Origin: a bacterium
GTDB lineage: Bacteria > CLD3 > SB21
Reading direction: 5' to 3'
Assembly (NCBI GenBank): GCA_016787925.1
Contig: JAEUSK010000161.1
Location: 1 to 42,239 of the forward strand
Length of the DNA: 42,239 nucleotides
Every line of letters begins with the position of its first letter. The first letter of the stretch is position 1. Positions 24,277 to 32,049 of the stretch are shown here, one piece after another. The notes beneath the pieces were generated by a model, which did no database searches, was not told the origin of the DNA, and saw only the letters and a program-made list of their open reading frames with translations. Made by a program: the position numbers and the translations under genes.

Positions 24277-25956
24277 ATGTATAAAATTCTATTTCTCATT
24301 CTTGCGGTCATTTTGAGCGGATGTTCTAAATCTCGTTCGGATGGTAAACGGCCTGTGCCTCCAAAATTGATCGTGTTCATCAGTATTGACCAATTTCGTT
24401 ATGACTATTTGACGCGGTTCGCTTCTTTTTTCAGCGCAGATGGATTTAATCATTTGATAAAGAAGGGAGCGAATTTTTCCAATTGCCAATACGGGCATGC
24501 AGTAACAAAAACGTCGGTGGGGCATGCCGTAATGATGAGCGGAGCAAATCCCCGTACGACCGGAATCGTCGCAAATAGCTGGTATGACCGCGATCTCCGA
24601 AGATTGACGTACGCTGTAGAAGATACTCTGGCGCCGGTTCTGGGCCTTACCCAAAAATCAAATCGGGACGGGCGTTCACCTCGAAAATTTATCGGAACCA
24701 ATCTCGGCGATGTTTTGAAGCAGCATAACGGAAATAAATCCAAAGTTTTTGCTGTCTCCTGCAAAGATGATGCGTCGATTCTTATGGCAGGGCGATCGGC
24801 TAATGCAGCTTATTGGATGAACGATGCCGAGGGAGGTTTTTTTACGAGTTCGTATTATATGAAAACCTATCCTGAATGGGTTACGGCCTTTAATATGGAG
24901 CGCAGTTTTGATAAATGGCTCGGAGCAAAGTGGGATTTGCTGCTTGACGAAAAATACTATCCCGTGATCGACACTGCAATCATGCGGTTTTATGATTATC
25001 CAAAAGGCTGGAGCGGAACGCTGCCTTATCCAATAGGAATTAGCGGGGAAAAACCCGATTCCGATTATTATAACCTGCTTCTTGAATCTCCATTTTCGTC
25101 TGAAGCGTTATTGGATTTCACTGAGAGACTGGTAATTGAAGAAGAGTTAGGTGCCGATGAATTTCCGGACATTCTATGCATCAGTTTTTCCGCAAACGAT
25201 GAAATAGGGCACTGTTTCGGCCCAAATAGCCGGGAAGTGATGGATGTTACGGTTCGGACGGACCGTTATTTGGCGCGGCTATTCAAATTCATGGACAAGA
25301 CGGTCGGCGACGGGAATATATTGTACGTTCTCACCTCCGATCACGGGGTCGCTGAGATGCCGGAAGTGCTAAAAAAGCAGGGAATGGCATCCTGGCGTGT
25401 CCATCCATCTGTTATTGAATCGTTGGTTCAAGATGCTATGACGAAGAAGTTTGGCACGTTAGGCGTTGCGGGATCGTACATAGGCCGTATGGCTAACCTG
25501 GAATTTTATTTTAACAGGGACGCTTTAGCAGAAAAAAAGATTGATAAAAAGGCCGCCTCAGCATATATTAGCGAGGTTCTGACAAAATCGGTGCCTGAGA
25601 TATATCGAGTGTATACCGCAGAGAATTTGGATCAGGGCATAACGGATCGGGACACGGTTTTGACGCTTGTTCGAAATAATTACTATAAGATGAACAGCGG
25701 AGATTTAGTCATCGTCCTGAAACCGAATTTCGTATGGGACAGAAATGAAGTTGGCGCTGAACACGGTTCACCTTACTCTTATGACCGGCACGTTCCTCTT
25801 ATTTTATATGGAACTCATTGGATAAAAGCTGGACATTTTGAGACCCCTAGTTCTCCCGCCGACATTGCGCCCACATTGTCGATCATATTAGGAATCGATG
25901 CGCCGGCCGGTTTCGAAGGAAGAATATTAAAAGAAGTTATGCAGTTTTCAGAATAG
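24277..25956 (+). CDS. PafA-like alkaline phosphatase family lipoprotein
   Basis: The 559-aa protein belongs to the alkaline phosphatase superfamily. I chose ATG 24277 because GGAG (24265-24268) precedes it by eight bases; the GTG at 24268 overlaps that site. The signal MYKILFLILAVILSGC lipidates Cys16. Metal-site motifs include ISIDQFRYDYL, the nucleophile region VTKTSVGHA (Thr79 predicted), SANDEIGH, SDHGVAEMP and EHGSPYSYDRHVP. The Thr nucleophile and layout match PafA-type phosphomonoesterases, which are not inhibited by phosphate and release phosphate from organic esters. It pairs with the divergent NUC1 nuclease. Related superfamily members cleave phosphodiesters or phosphonates, so the substrate class is inferred. 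Confidence 0.9.
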   Translation: MYKILFLILAVILSGCSKSRSDGKRPVPPKLIVFISIDQFRYDYLTRFASFFSADGFNHLIKKGANFSNCQYGHAVTKTSVGHAVMMSGANPRTTGIVANSWYDRDLRRLTYAVEDTLAPVLGLTQKSNRDGRSPRKFIGTNLGDVLKQHNGNKSKVFAVSCKDDASILMAGRSANAAYWMNDAEGGFFTSSYYMKTYPEWVTAFNMERSFDKWLGAKWDLLLDEKYYPVIDTAIMRFYDYPKGWSGTLPYPIGISGEKPDSDYYNLLLESPFSSEALLDFTERLVIEEELGADEFPDILCISFSANDEIGHCFGPNSREVMDVTVRTDRYLARLFKFMDKTVGDGNILYVLTSDHGVAEMPEVLKKQGMASWRVHPSVIESLVQDAMTKKFGTLGVAGSYIGRMANLEFYFNRDALAEKKIDKKAASAYISEVLTKSVPEIYRVYTAENLDQGITDRDTVLTLVRNNYYKMNSGDLVIVLKPNFVWDRNEVGAEHGSPYSYDRHVPLILYGTHWIKAGHFETPSSPADIAPTLSIILGIDAPAGFEGRILKEVMQFSE

Positions 25957-25990
25957 AAACATTACCACAACCTAAGAAGGAGTTCACACA

Positions 25991-26356
25991 ATGCCCGGAA
26001 TGATTACCAACATTAAATATGTCTGCATCTATGCATCGGATTTCGACCGCTCACTTGCTTTCTACAAGGACGGCTTAGGTTTGGATATAACATATCATGA
26101 AGACGGTTTTGCGCAATTTAATACAGAGGGTACGATTCTAACGCTGGAAAAAGGCGGCGAAAAATCTGCGGAACCGAAAGACTACAAAAAGAACGGCGTA
26201 CTGATTCAGTTTGAAGTTGACGATATGGAGAGAACGGTTGGAACTCTAAAATCCAAGAATGTCAAATTTACGCAAGGCATTACGGAATTGGAATTCGGCA
26301 AGATTGCTGTGGTTGTTGATCCGGACGGAAATCAGCTGCAGTTGCTTGAACAGTAG
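25991..26356 (+). CDS. VOC (glyoxalase/bleomycin-resistance fold) family protein
   Basis: The 121-aa single-domain protein has paired beta-alpha-beta-beta-beta units: YVCIYASDFDRSLAFYKDGLGL and ITELEFGKIAVVVDPDGNQLQL (each quoted in part). These are the classic VOC motifs with a C-terminal Glu metal ligand in the QLLEQ region. A GAAGGAG site precedes ATG. VOC proteins include glyoxalase I, dioxygenases and resistance proteins, and the sequence does not separate these. It lies between the phosphatase and E1-beta genes, in line with both but with no obvious shared pathway. Confidence 0.85.
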   Translation: MPGMITNIKYVCIYASDFDRSLAFYKDGLGLDITYHEDGFAQFNTEGTILTLEKGGEKSAEPKDYKKNGVLIQFEVDDMERTVGTLKSKNVKFTQGITELEFGKIAVVVDPDGNQLQLLEQ

Positions 26357-26417
26357 TTGGTAGTTGCTTGTCGACGGGTTGTGTGATGAACGAAAAATAA
26401 TTTTTGCAAAGGATATA

Positions 26418-27395
26418 ATGGCGACGATTACATATTTGGAAGCGATTTCGATGGGGATGCGCGAGGAAATGCGTCGCGATCCCAATGTCTTTCTGATCGG
26501 GGAGGATATCGGCGTATACGGCGGAGCTTTCAAAGTGACTAAAGGATTCATCGAGGAGTTCGGCGCAGATCGTGTAATGGACACGCCTATATCAGAAGCA
26601 GGTATTATCGGAGTTTGTGTCGGATCGGCTTTGATGGGTCTACGTCCTGTTGCAGAAATGCAGTTTGCCGATTTTATTTCCTGCGGTTTTAATCAGTTGG
26701 TTAATCAGGCCGCTAAAATTCATTATCGCTGGCGGGAAGCAGTTCCGATGGTCGTCCGTTGTCCTTCGGGCGGCGGAGTTCATGGCGGGCCCTTTCACTC
26801 ACAAAATCCGGAGGCATGGTTTTTTCATGTTCCGGGCTTAAAGATTGTATCTCCTTCCACTCCGTACGACGCCAAAGGTTTGATCAAATCCGCTATCCGA
26901 GATAATAACCCCGTATTATTTTTTGAGCACAAGTTTCTTTACCGCCGCATCAAAGGAGAAGTTCCGGAAGACGATTACATAGTACCGATCGGTAAAGGCG
27001 ATATTAAACGCGAAGGTAAAGACATGACCGTCGTTGCATACAGTTCGGCTGTGCATTGGGCGCTGGAAGCGGCTGAGCAAATTGAAAAAGAGGACGGCGT
27101 GAGCGTGGAAGTTCTGGATATGCGCAGTATTTTGCCCTATGACAAAGAGCTCATATTACAGTCCGTGAAAAAAACTAACCGTGTGATCGTTGCGCACGAA
27201 GCGACCTTGACCGGCGGCGTTGGGGGCGACGTGTCCGCATTCATCACGGAAAACGCTTTTGAACATCTGGATGCGCCGGTGCGAAGATTGGCGGCCATAG
27301 ATACACCGGTTCCTTACAGCCCGCCGCTGGAAGCGCATTTTTTGCCTAACAAAGACAAAATGCTCAAGGTCATGAGGGAATTGGCTGCGTATTAG
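26418..27395 (+). CDS. 2-oxoacid dehydrogenase E1 beta subunit
   Basis: The 325-aa protein starts at ATG 26418 with AAGGAT upstream; an earlier frame start at 26364 has no ribosome site. The N-terminal pyrimidine-binding domain shows FLIGEDIGVYGGAF, with Glu29 as the conserved cofactor Glu, then DTPISEAGIIGVCVG. It continues with RCPSGGGVHGGPFHSQ and the transketolase C-terminal domain (VEVLDMRSILPYD, HEATLTGGVGGD). It pairs with an E1-alpha; two alpha genes lie 6.4-8.6 kb upstream but none is adjacent. E2 and E3 are not in the window. Substrate (pyruvate, branched-chain or other 2-oxoacid) unresolved. Confidence 0.93.
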   Translation: MATITYLEAISMGMREEMRRDPNVFLIGEDIGVYGGAFKVTKGFIEEFGADRVMDTPISEAGIIGVCVGSALMGLRPVAEMQFADFISCGFNQLVNQAAKIHYRWREAVPMVVRCPSGGGVHGGPFHSQNPEAWFFHVPGLKIVSPSTPYDAKGLIKSAIRDNNPVLFFEHKFLYRRIKGEVPEDDYIVPIGKGDIKREGKDMTVVAYSSAVHWALEAAEQIEKEDGVSVEVLDMRSILPYDKELILQSVKKTNRVIVAHEATLTGGVGGDVSAFITENAFEHLDAPVRRLAAIDTPVPYSPPLEAHFLPNKDKMLKVMRELAAY

Positions 27396-27411
27396 GTGGA
27401 AAGTTAGATTT

Positions 27412-28119
27412 TTGGAAAACAGGAAAGACAGATTGATCACGCGATTGTTGAAATCACTAATTTTGATGATGTATAGTTTGTATGGAACGGTGGTCGCAAG
27501 TAACGAACTGCCGATAGAAATTATATCATCCGGCGTAAATGAGCGTAATTATGTTGCGGACGCGCATATGGATGCGTCGATTAATTATCCGGGGATTATC
27601 GACAAAACGCCGGCGCAATGCGAGTTCATTCTTTATAAAGGATTTTCTTCAGATCTGGACCGTGACGGTAATGAAGAAATTATTGTTTCGGGCAGCCTCA
27701 ATGAAAAACTGACGTATGTGATGGTCTATTACATGGATGAGGGTAAATGGACCTGCAATATAGTCAACAGCTGCAACGGCGGAAGCGTTTTTGATATTAA
27801 GATTATTGACGTCGACAACGACGGTTTTGCTGAGATCTATTCCGTGCTTCTTGATGAAAATCTTCGCCGTTTCTGCCGCATTGAAAAATTAGTTGATCAT
27901 AAATTTACTTCGCTTTTTAGCTTGGACACCAGAGGCGGCCTGTTGTTTTCATGTAATATTTCATTGATGCGTGCGGACGAAAAACAAAAATATCGAGTGC
28001 GAATCGATGAAGTTGAATACCCTGAAAAAGAAGACGGAGACGTTCGACAAAGAACGTACTTTTACAAACTGGAAAAAAATATTTTTGTATTGGAAAATGT
28101 TTATTCCGGCAGACAATAG
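27412..28119 (+). CDS. Exported protein with VCBS/FG-GAP-like calcium motifs
   Basis: The 235-aa protein starts at TTG 27412, 17 bases after E1-beta. It has a basic N-terminus and hydrophobic segment (LLKSLILMMYSLYGTVVAS), a likely signal peptide. Two acidic loops, SDLDRDGNEEI (about residue 80) and DVDNDGFAEIY (about 140), have the DxDxDG pattern of calcium-binding FG-GAP/VCBS repeats. The rest is beta-rich. It has no enzymatic motif and is probably a periplasmic or surface protein. The start codon is the least certain part; two adjacent Met codons lie at residues 19-20. Confidence 0.7.
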   Translation: MENRKDRLITRLLKSLILMMYSLYGTVVASNELPIEIISSGVNERNYVADAHMDASINYPGIIDKTPAQCEFILYKGFSSDLDRDGNEEIIVSGSLNEKLTYVMVYYMDEGKWTCNIVNSCNGGSVFDIKIIDVDNDGFAEIYSVLLDENLRRFCRIEKLVDHKFTSLFSLDTRGGLLFSCNISLMRADEKQKYRVRIDEVEYPEKEDGDVRQRTYFYKLEKNIFVLENVYSGRQ

Positions 28120-28142
28120 GATCGTTTCAAAAGGAGACCACT

Positions 28143-28343
28143 ATGTTGACATTATGGCTTTTAAAACTTTATTGGGTCTGGATCATTCTTGGTCTGATCA
28201 TACTGATTCCGAACATTCCGCCATTCGGATTTGGTATCTTAGGCATGATCGTTGGCGGTATTTTTACACTTTGGGGACTGGTGGCTCGAAAAGCGATGTC
28301 GAGCGAAAGTTTCCGCAGCCGGATCGATCGTAATTTAAAATGA
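28143..28343 (+). CDS. Small membrane protein with two transmembrane segments
   Basis: The 66-aa protein is mostly hydrophobic (WIILGLIILIPNIPPFG, GMIVGGIFTLWGLVA) with a short basic C-terminus, so it is an inner-membrane hairpin. A strong AAGGAG site precedes ATG. I do not recognise a family. It lies 23 bases after the calcium-motif protein and 53 before the aldehyde dehydrogenase. Confidence 0.72.
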   Translation: MLTLWLLKLYWVWIILGLIILIPNIPPFGFGILGMIVGGIFTLWGLVARKAMSSESFRSRIDRNLK

Positions 28344-28396
28344 AATTCCGGTTGGCTAATTATTCAAAACAAAAGTAAAGATTGAGGTAACGAAAC

Positions 28397-29884
28397 ATGG
28401 CACAGAAATTTCAAAATTTTATCAACGGCGAATGGAAAGACGCGAAGTCCGGGCAAACATTTGAGAACCGTAATCCGGCGAACTGGGATGAAGTGATAGG
28501 CACATTTCCAAAATCGGCTGAAGAAGATGTAAATGAGGCCGTTGCGGCGGCCAAAGCGGCATGGGAAGAATGGCGGTTAACGCCGGCTCCTAAACGCGGC
28601 GATATTCTGAAAAAAGTCGGCGATCTGATGGTAGAACGCAAAGAAGAACTCGCGCGCGAAATGACGCGTGAAATGGGAAAAGTTCTTGCGGAAACGCGCG
28701 GTGATGTCCAGGAAGGCATTGACACAGCTTATTATGCGGCGAGTGAAGGACGCAGATTATTCTCCTATACGGCTCCATCGGAATTGCCCAATAAATTTGC
28801 CATGGCCATTCGGACGCCGATCGGAGTTGCCGGTATCGTCACGCCGTGGAATTTCCCAATGGCGATTCCGACTTGGAAAATTTTCCCGGCGTTGGTGTGC
28901 GGGAATTGCGTCGTATTTAAACCGGCTTCCGACACGCCCAAAACGGCAACGAGTTTAGTTCAGATACTGCACGATGCCGGAGTTCCCAAAGGCGTGGTCA
29001 ATATCGTTCACGGCGGCGGCGGCGCGGTAGGCATGAAGATCGTTGAACATCCTGACGTGGCGCTTATCAGTTTCACCGGTTCGTCCGGTGTGGGGAAGAC
29101 GATTGCGCAATCCTGCGGAAAAACGCTGAAGCGCGTATCACTTGAGTTAGGAGGCAAAAATGCACAAGTTGTCATGGACGACGCGAATCTTGACTTGGCG
29201 CTTGACGGCGTTTTATGGGGCGCATTTGGAACGACGGGCCAGCGCTGCACGGCAACGAGCCGGTTGATCCTGCATGAAAAAATCCACGACAAATTTGTTG
29301 ACATGTTGGTCAAGCGCACCGAAAAACTTCGGCTCGGCGACGGTCTCGAAAAAGGCGTAGAAGTCGGACCGTGCGTGAACGAAGGACAATTAAATACCGA
29401 TCACGAATACGTTGAGATAGGGAAAGCGGAAGGCGCCAAACTCATGTGTGGCGGGGAGCGCGCAACGGAAGGCGATCTGAAAAAAGGATGGTTCTATAAA
29501 CCGACCATTTTCACCAATGTCAAACCGGGCATGCGTATTGAACAAGAAGAGATTTTCGGACCCGTTCTTTCCGTAATTAAAGTTAAAAACTTCGATGAAG
29601 CAATTGAAGTATTGAACGACACGGTGTACGGGCTGTCATCTTCCGTTTATACGCGTAATGTCAACGATTCGTTCAGAGCGATTCGGGATATCAAAGCAGG
29701 CATTACGTATATCAACGCTCCGACCATCGGCGCCGAAGCGCATTTGCCTTTCGGCGGAGTAAAGGAAACCGGCAACGGGCATCGCGAAGGCGGCTGGGCT
29801 GTTTATGATTTTTTCAGTGAATTAAAAACCGTATACGTCGATTACAGCGATAAATTGCAGCGCGCGCAAATTGATAACTATTAG
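28397..29884 (+). CDS. Aldehyde dehydrogenase, likely alpha-aminoadipate-semialdehyde-type
   Basis: The 495-aa NAD(P)-dependent enzyme has Glu250 in LELGGKNAQ and nucleophile Cys284 in GQRCTATSR. It also carries GVAGIVTPWNFP, FTGSSGVGKTI and the signature GAEAHLPFGGVKETGNGHREGG (quoted in shorter parts). The family oxidises aldehydes to acids. Its neighbour 234 bases downstream is a lysine 6-aminotransferase, whose product, 2-aminoadipate 6-semialdehyde, is a natural substrate for an aldehyde dehydrogenase. Oxidation to alpha-aminoadipate is therefore the best guess. The enzyme itself could use other aldehydes. Confidence 0.9.
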   Translation: MAQKFQNFINGEWKDAKSGQTFENRNPANWDEVIGTFPKSAEEDVNEAVAAAKAAWEEWRLTPAPKRGDILKKVGDLMVERKEELAREMTREMGKVLAETRGDVQEGIDTAYYAASEGRRLFSYTAPSELPNKFAMAIRTPIGVAGIVTPWNFPMAIPTWKIFPALVCGNCVVFKPASDTPKTATSLVQILHDAGVPKGVVNIVHGGGGAVGMKIVEHPDVALISFTGSSGVGKTIAQSCGKTLKRVSLELGGKNAQVVMDDANLDLALDGVLWGAFGTTGQRCTATSRLILHEKIHDKFVDMLVKRTEKLRLGDGLEKGVEVGPCVNEGQLNTDHEYVEIGKAEGAKLMCGGERATEGDLKKGWFYKPTIFTNVKPGMRIEQEEIFGPVLSVIKVKNFDEAIEVLNDTVYGLSSSVYTRNVNDSFRAIRDIKAGITYINAPTIGAEAHLPFGGVKETGNGHREGGWAVYDFFSELKTVYVDYSDKLQRAQIDNY

Positions 29885-30014
29885 TATTAGATGATTCAGT
29901 TTATTAGGAACATTTTTGAGATTCTTGTTGACCATTCAGCCATCGACGATCTGGATTGTTTTTGGTGGATTGGTCAGCAGGAAGTTCTTATCGGACGCAG
30001 ACAATGTCTACTCA

Positions 30015-30052
30015 AACCGGAATGGAGGGTGTGAGACCGGTTCTCCTTTTTT
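30015..30052 (+). terminator. Weak possible terminator after the aldehyde dehydrogenase gene
   Basis: AACCGG (30015-30020) and CCGGTT (30037-30042) could pair, followed by CTCC and six T. The U-tract is separated from the stem by four bases and the loop is large, so this is only suggestive. The 234-base gap otherwise holds no gene I can support. Confidence 0.25.
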
Positions 30053-30118
30053 CATAGATTTCCTCTTTCTTGTGATCGGGGGAATATTCACCCATTTCTT
30101 TTTCAAAGGAGAATCAAC

Positions 30119-31471
30119 ATGTTAAATATACATCTTACAGCAGATCAGGTTCACGAAACTTTGCGTAAACACATGCAGGTAGACGGATTTGATCTTGTGC
30201 TCGATACAAAGAAAAGCTTAGGTTCCCGCCTTGTCGATGTCAAAACAGGAAGATCTTTCTTAGATTTTTACTCATTTTTCGGTTCCGCGCCCATCGGAAT
30301 GAATCACCCCCGTATGCAGACCCAGGAATTTAAGGACGGGCTGGTTGAAGCCGCGACCAATAATCCCGCCAATGCGGATATTTATACGGTCAAAATGGCG
30401 GAATTCGTTGCCGCATTCGACAAAGTTGGAATACCGGATTATTTACCGCATTTGTTCATGATTTCCGGAGGAGCGCTTGCAGTTGAAAATGCGCTTAAGA
30501 CGGCCTTTGACTGGAAGGTACGTAAACAGTTTCCGAGCGGATTCAAGTCCGTCGATGAAGAAAATGCATATGTTAATTCACTAAAAGTGATCTATTTCAA
30601 TGAAGCATTTCACGGCCGTTCGGGATATACGCTGACTATGACCAATACTTTTTATCGTCATAAAGTTCAGTACTTCCCGAAATTTGACTGGATCAAGGCG
30701 CCGAATCCGAAAATTATTTTTCCTCTTGATGAAAAGAATCTTGCGGATGTAAAGAAACGGGAAGACGAATCATTACAATACATACGGGAGCAGGTTTCAA
30801 AATACAAATCGCAGATTGCGTGTTTGATCATTGAGCCGATACAGGCTGAGGGTGGTGATAACCATTTCAGAAAAGAGTTTCATGAAGAGCTTCGTAAGAT
30901 TTGTGATCAGAACGAGATACTGTTAATTTATGATGAGGTTCAGACCGGCGTGGGTTTGACGGGCGCTTTCTGGGCACATCAAAAGATCGGCGTGAAACCG
31001 GATATACTTGCATTCGGAAAAAAGATGCAGATCTGCGGGATACTAGCAGGCAAACGCATTGATGAAGCAAAAGAAAACGTTTTCGCCTGCAGCGGCCGTA
31101 TCAATTCCACCTGGGGCGGCAATCTGACCGACATGTACCGTTCCACCTGGTATCTGAAGATCATTGAAGATGAAAAATTAGTTGATAACGCGAAAGTGCA
31201 GGGCGATTATCTGCTGGCAGCATTGCAGAAACTTCAAAAAGACTTCTCAGATATATCAAGTGTGCGCGGAGCCGGTCTTATGTGCGCTTTCGATCTTCCG
31301 CTGACGGAAACACGGGATGCGTTGGTTAAGAAAGCTTATGGGCAGGGGTTGCTTATTCTGAAATGCGGCGGGCGCACGATCAGGCTTAGGCCGGCGCTCA
31401 ATATTACAAAATCAGAAATCGATGAAGCTATGGGCCTTTTGAGGAATGCATTGAAGCAAATTACAAAATAG
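30119..31471 (+). CDS. lat: L-lysine 6-aminotransferase
   Basis: The 450-aa PLP enzyme transfers the epsilon-amino group of lysine to 2-oxoglutarate, yielding 2-aminoadipate 6-semialdehyde. Family-specific features are the length (about 450 aa), FFGSAPIGMNHP near the N-terminus, MISGGALAVENALK, EPIQAEGGDNHFR, LIYDEVQTGVGLTG and the cofactor Lys region AFGKKMQICG (residues 298-307, Lys301 or Lys302). INSTWGGNLTDM completes the active site. AAGGAG precedes ATG. Together with the aldehyde dehydrogenase upstream it gives a two-step lysine to alpha-aminoadipate route. The tRNA-Pro promoter starts 13 bases past its stop. Confidence 0.92.
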   Translation: MLNIHLTADQVHETLRKHMQVDGFDLVLDTKKSLGSRLVDVKTGRSFLDFYSFFGSAPIGMNHPRMQTQEFKDGLVEAATNNPANADIYTVKMAEFVAAFDKVGIPDYLPHLFMISGGALAVENALKTAFDWKVRKQFPSGFKSVDEENAYVNSLKVIYFNEAFHGRSGYTLTMTNTFYRHKVQYFPKFDWIKAPNPKIIFPLDEKNLADVKKREDESLQYIREQVSKYKSQIACLIIEPIQAEGGDNHFRKEFHEELRKICDQNEILLIYDEVQTGVGLTGAFWAHQKIGVKPDILAFGKKMQICGILAGKRIDEAKENVFACSGRINSTWGGNLTDMYRSTWYLKIIEDEKLVDNAKVQGDYLLAALQKLQKDFSDISSVRGAGLMCAFDLPLTETRDALVKKAYGQGLLILKCGGRTIRLRPALNITKSEIDEAMGLLRNALKQITK

Positions 31472-31483
31472 GTGATATACACC

Positions 31484-31512
31484 TTGACAATCGAAGGTTG
31501 ATTCTCTATATT
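31484..31512 (+). promoter_or_regulatory. Sigma-70-type promoter of tRNA-Pro
   Basis: TTGACA (31484-31489), a 17-base spacer and TATATT (31507-31512) lie 22 bases before the tRNA 5' end. The -35 box is perfect and the -10 box matches at 5 of 6 positions. Confidence 0.88.
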
Positions 31513-31534
31513 CGAGCCCGCTGAAATTTATGTT

Positions 31535-31608
31535 CGGGGCGTAGCGCAGCCCGGTAGCGCGCCTGTTTTGGGAGCAGGATGTCGGAGGTTCAAATCCTCT
31601 CGCCCCGA
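31535..31608 (+). tRNA. tRNA-Pro (anticodon TGG)
   Basis: A 74-base cloverleaf can be drawn. The acceptor stem is CGGGGCG (31535-31541) with CGCCCCG (31601-31607) and discriminator A. The D arm is GCGC/GCGC, the anticodon arm CCTGT/GCAGG with loop TTTGGGA (anticodon 31569-31571), and the T arm GGAGG/CCTCT with TTCAAAT. The following bases are CCC, so the CCA tail is probably added after transcription. A strong promoter precedes it and a strong terminator follows. Its 3' end is copied downstream, beyond a GIY-YIG element. Confidence 0.96.
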
Positions 31609-31625
31609 CCCAATAAGACCCTCTG
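31600..31625 (+). repeat. Left direct repeat: tRNA 3' end plus start of terminator
   Basis: The 26 bases at 31600-31625 are identical to 31934-31959. They include the 3' acceptor strand of tRNA-Pro, the discriminator base and the first half of the terminator stem. This is the usual form of an attachment-site duplication at a tRNA gene. Confidence 0.9.
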
Positions 31626-31643
31626 GTTAACCAGAGGGTTTTT
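31619..31643 (+). terminator. tRNA-Pro terminator
   Basis: A perfect palindrome, CCCTCTGGTT with AACCAGAGGG (31619-31638), is followed by five T. It closes the tRNA transcript. Confidence 0.92.
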
Positions 31644-31658
31644 GATTTAGGGCAAAGG

Positions 31659-31908
31659 ATGATCTACTACGTATACATTCAGTTCTCTGTTGGGTAAGTA
31701 TTATGTGGGCTATACACATGAACTGGATAAACGTATAAAAGGTAACAACATGGGATTAAGTCGATATATTAAGAGCGGATTGCCATGGGAGTTAGTCAAG
31801 TATTTCGAGAGTGTATCGAAATCTAAAGCAATTGAATTGGAAACAAAGATTAAGAAACGAGGGATCAGAAGATTTTTGAATGATCTTGAAACCATGAAAC
31901 ACGGCTAG
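31659..31908 (+). pseudogene. GIY-YIG endonuclease, frame-disrupted near its N-terminus
   Basis: The GIY-YIG domain is split over two frames. ATG at 31659 gives MIYYVYIQFSVG and then stops at TAA. The rest of the domain is in the +1 frame from TTG at 31690: GKYYVGYTHELDKRIKG, then GLSRYIKSGLPWELVKYF and AIELETKIKKRGI (Glu is the metal ligand). Joined, they give a typical 80-aa single-domain GIY-YIG protein of the UPF0213 kind. The break lies at about 31683-31692 and needs a one-base change to restore. It could be a true inactivating mutation, an assembly error or programmed frameshifting. AAAGG upstream of ATG 31659 supports that start. Confidence 0.82.
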
Positions 31909-31933
31909 CGCGTGGTCCCGCCACAAAGCGGGA

Positions 31934-31959
31934 TCGCCCCGACCCAATAAGACCCTCTG
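31934..31959 (+). repeat. Right direct repeat: second copy of the tRNA 3' end
   Basis: This is identical to 31600-31625 over 26 bases. Beyond it the similarity continues through the terminator with a few changes. There is no second tRNA body upstream, so this is not a tandem tRNA gene. Confidence 0.9.
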
Positions 31960-31977
31960 AGTAATCAGAGGGTCTTT
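31951..31977 (+). terminator. Duplicated terminator after the GIY-YIG element
   Basis: A perfect 10-bp stem, GACCCTCTGA (31951-31960) with TCAGAGGGTC (31965-31974), has loop GTAA and a short T run. Relative to the tRNA terminator, a G-C pair has become A-T by changes on both arms, so pairing is kept. Confidence 0.85.
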
Positions 31978-32049
31978 GATTTTACCTCAAGTTTCGTATA
32001 TTATTGCATCACTTAGTGCCTATCATAAAATTCAGCCAATCTCATAGAG

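Larger units (their letters stand above)
31626..31959 (+). mobile_element. Small element inserted at the tRNA-Pro 3' end, carrying a GIY-YIG gene
   Basis: The 334-base unit between, and including one of, the 26-base direct repeats has the signature of an insertion that duplicated the 3' end of the tRNA gene. It carries a GIY-YIG endonuclease coding region that fills most of its length. A hairpin (TCCCGC/GCGGGA, 31916-31933) stands directly before the right repeat. No integrase is present. The GIY-YIG nuclease is the only candidate for having driven the insertion, as in homing elements. Boundaries are inferred from the repeats. Confidence 0.7.

Noticed and set aside
29916-30125. 69-codon plus-strand frame between the aldehyde dehydrogenase and lat genes
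   Set aside because: It starts without a ribosome site, overlaps the lat start, and its sequence includes the lat ribosome-binding region. It is most likely chance.
31916-31960. Second tRNA-Pro gene suggested by the repeated 3' end
   Set aside because: Only the acceptor 3' strand and terminator are repeated. There is no 5' acceptor strand, D arm or anticodon arm upstream.
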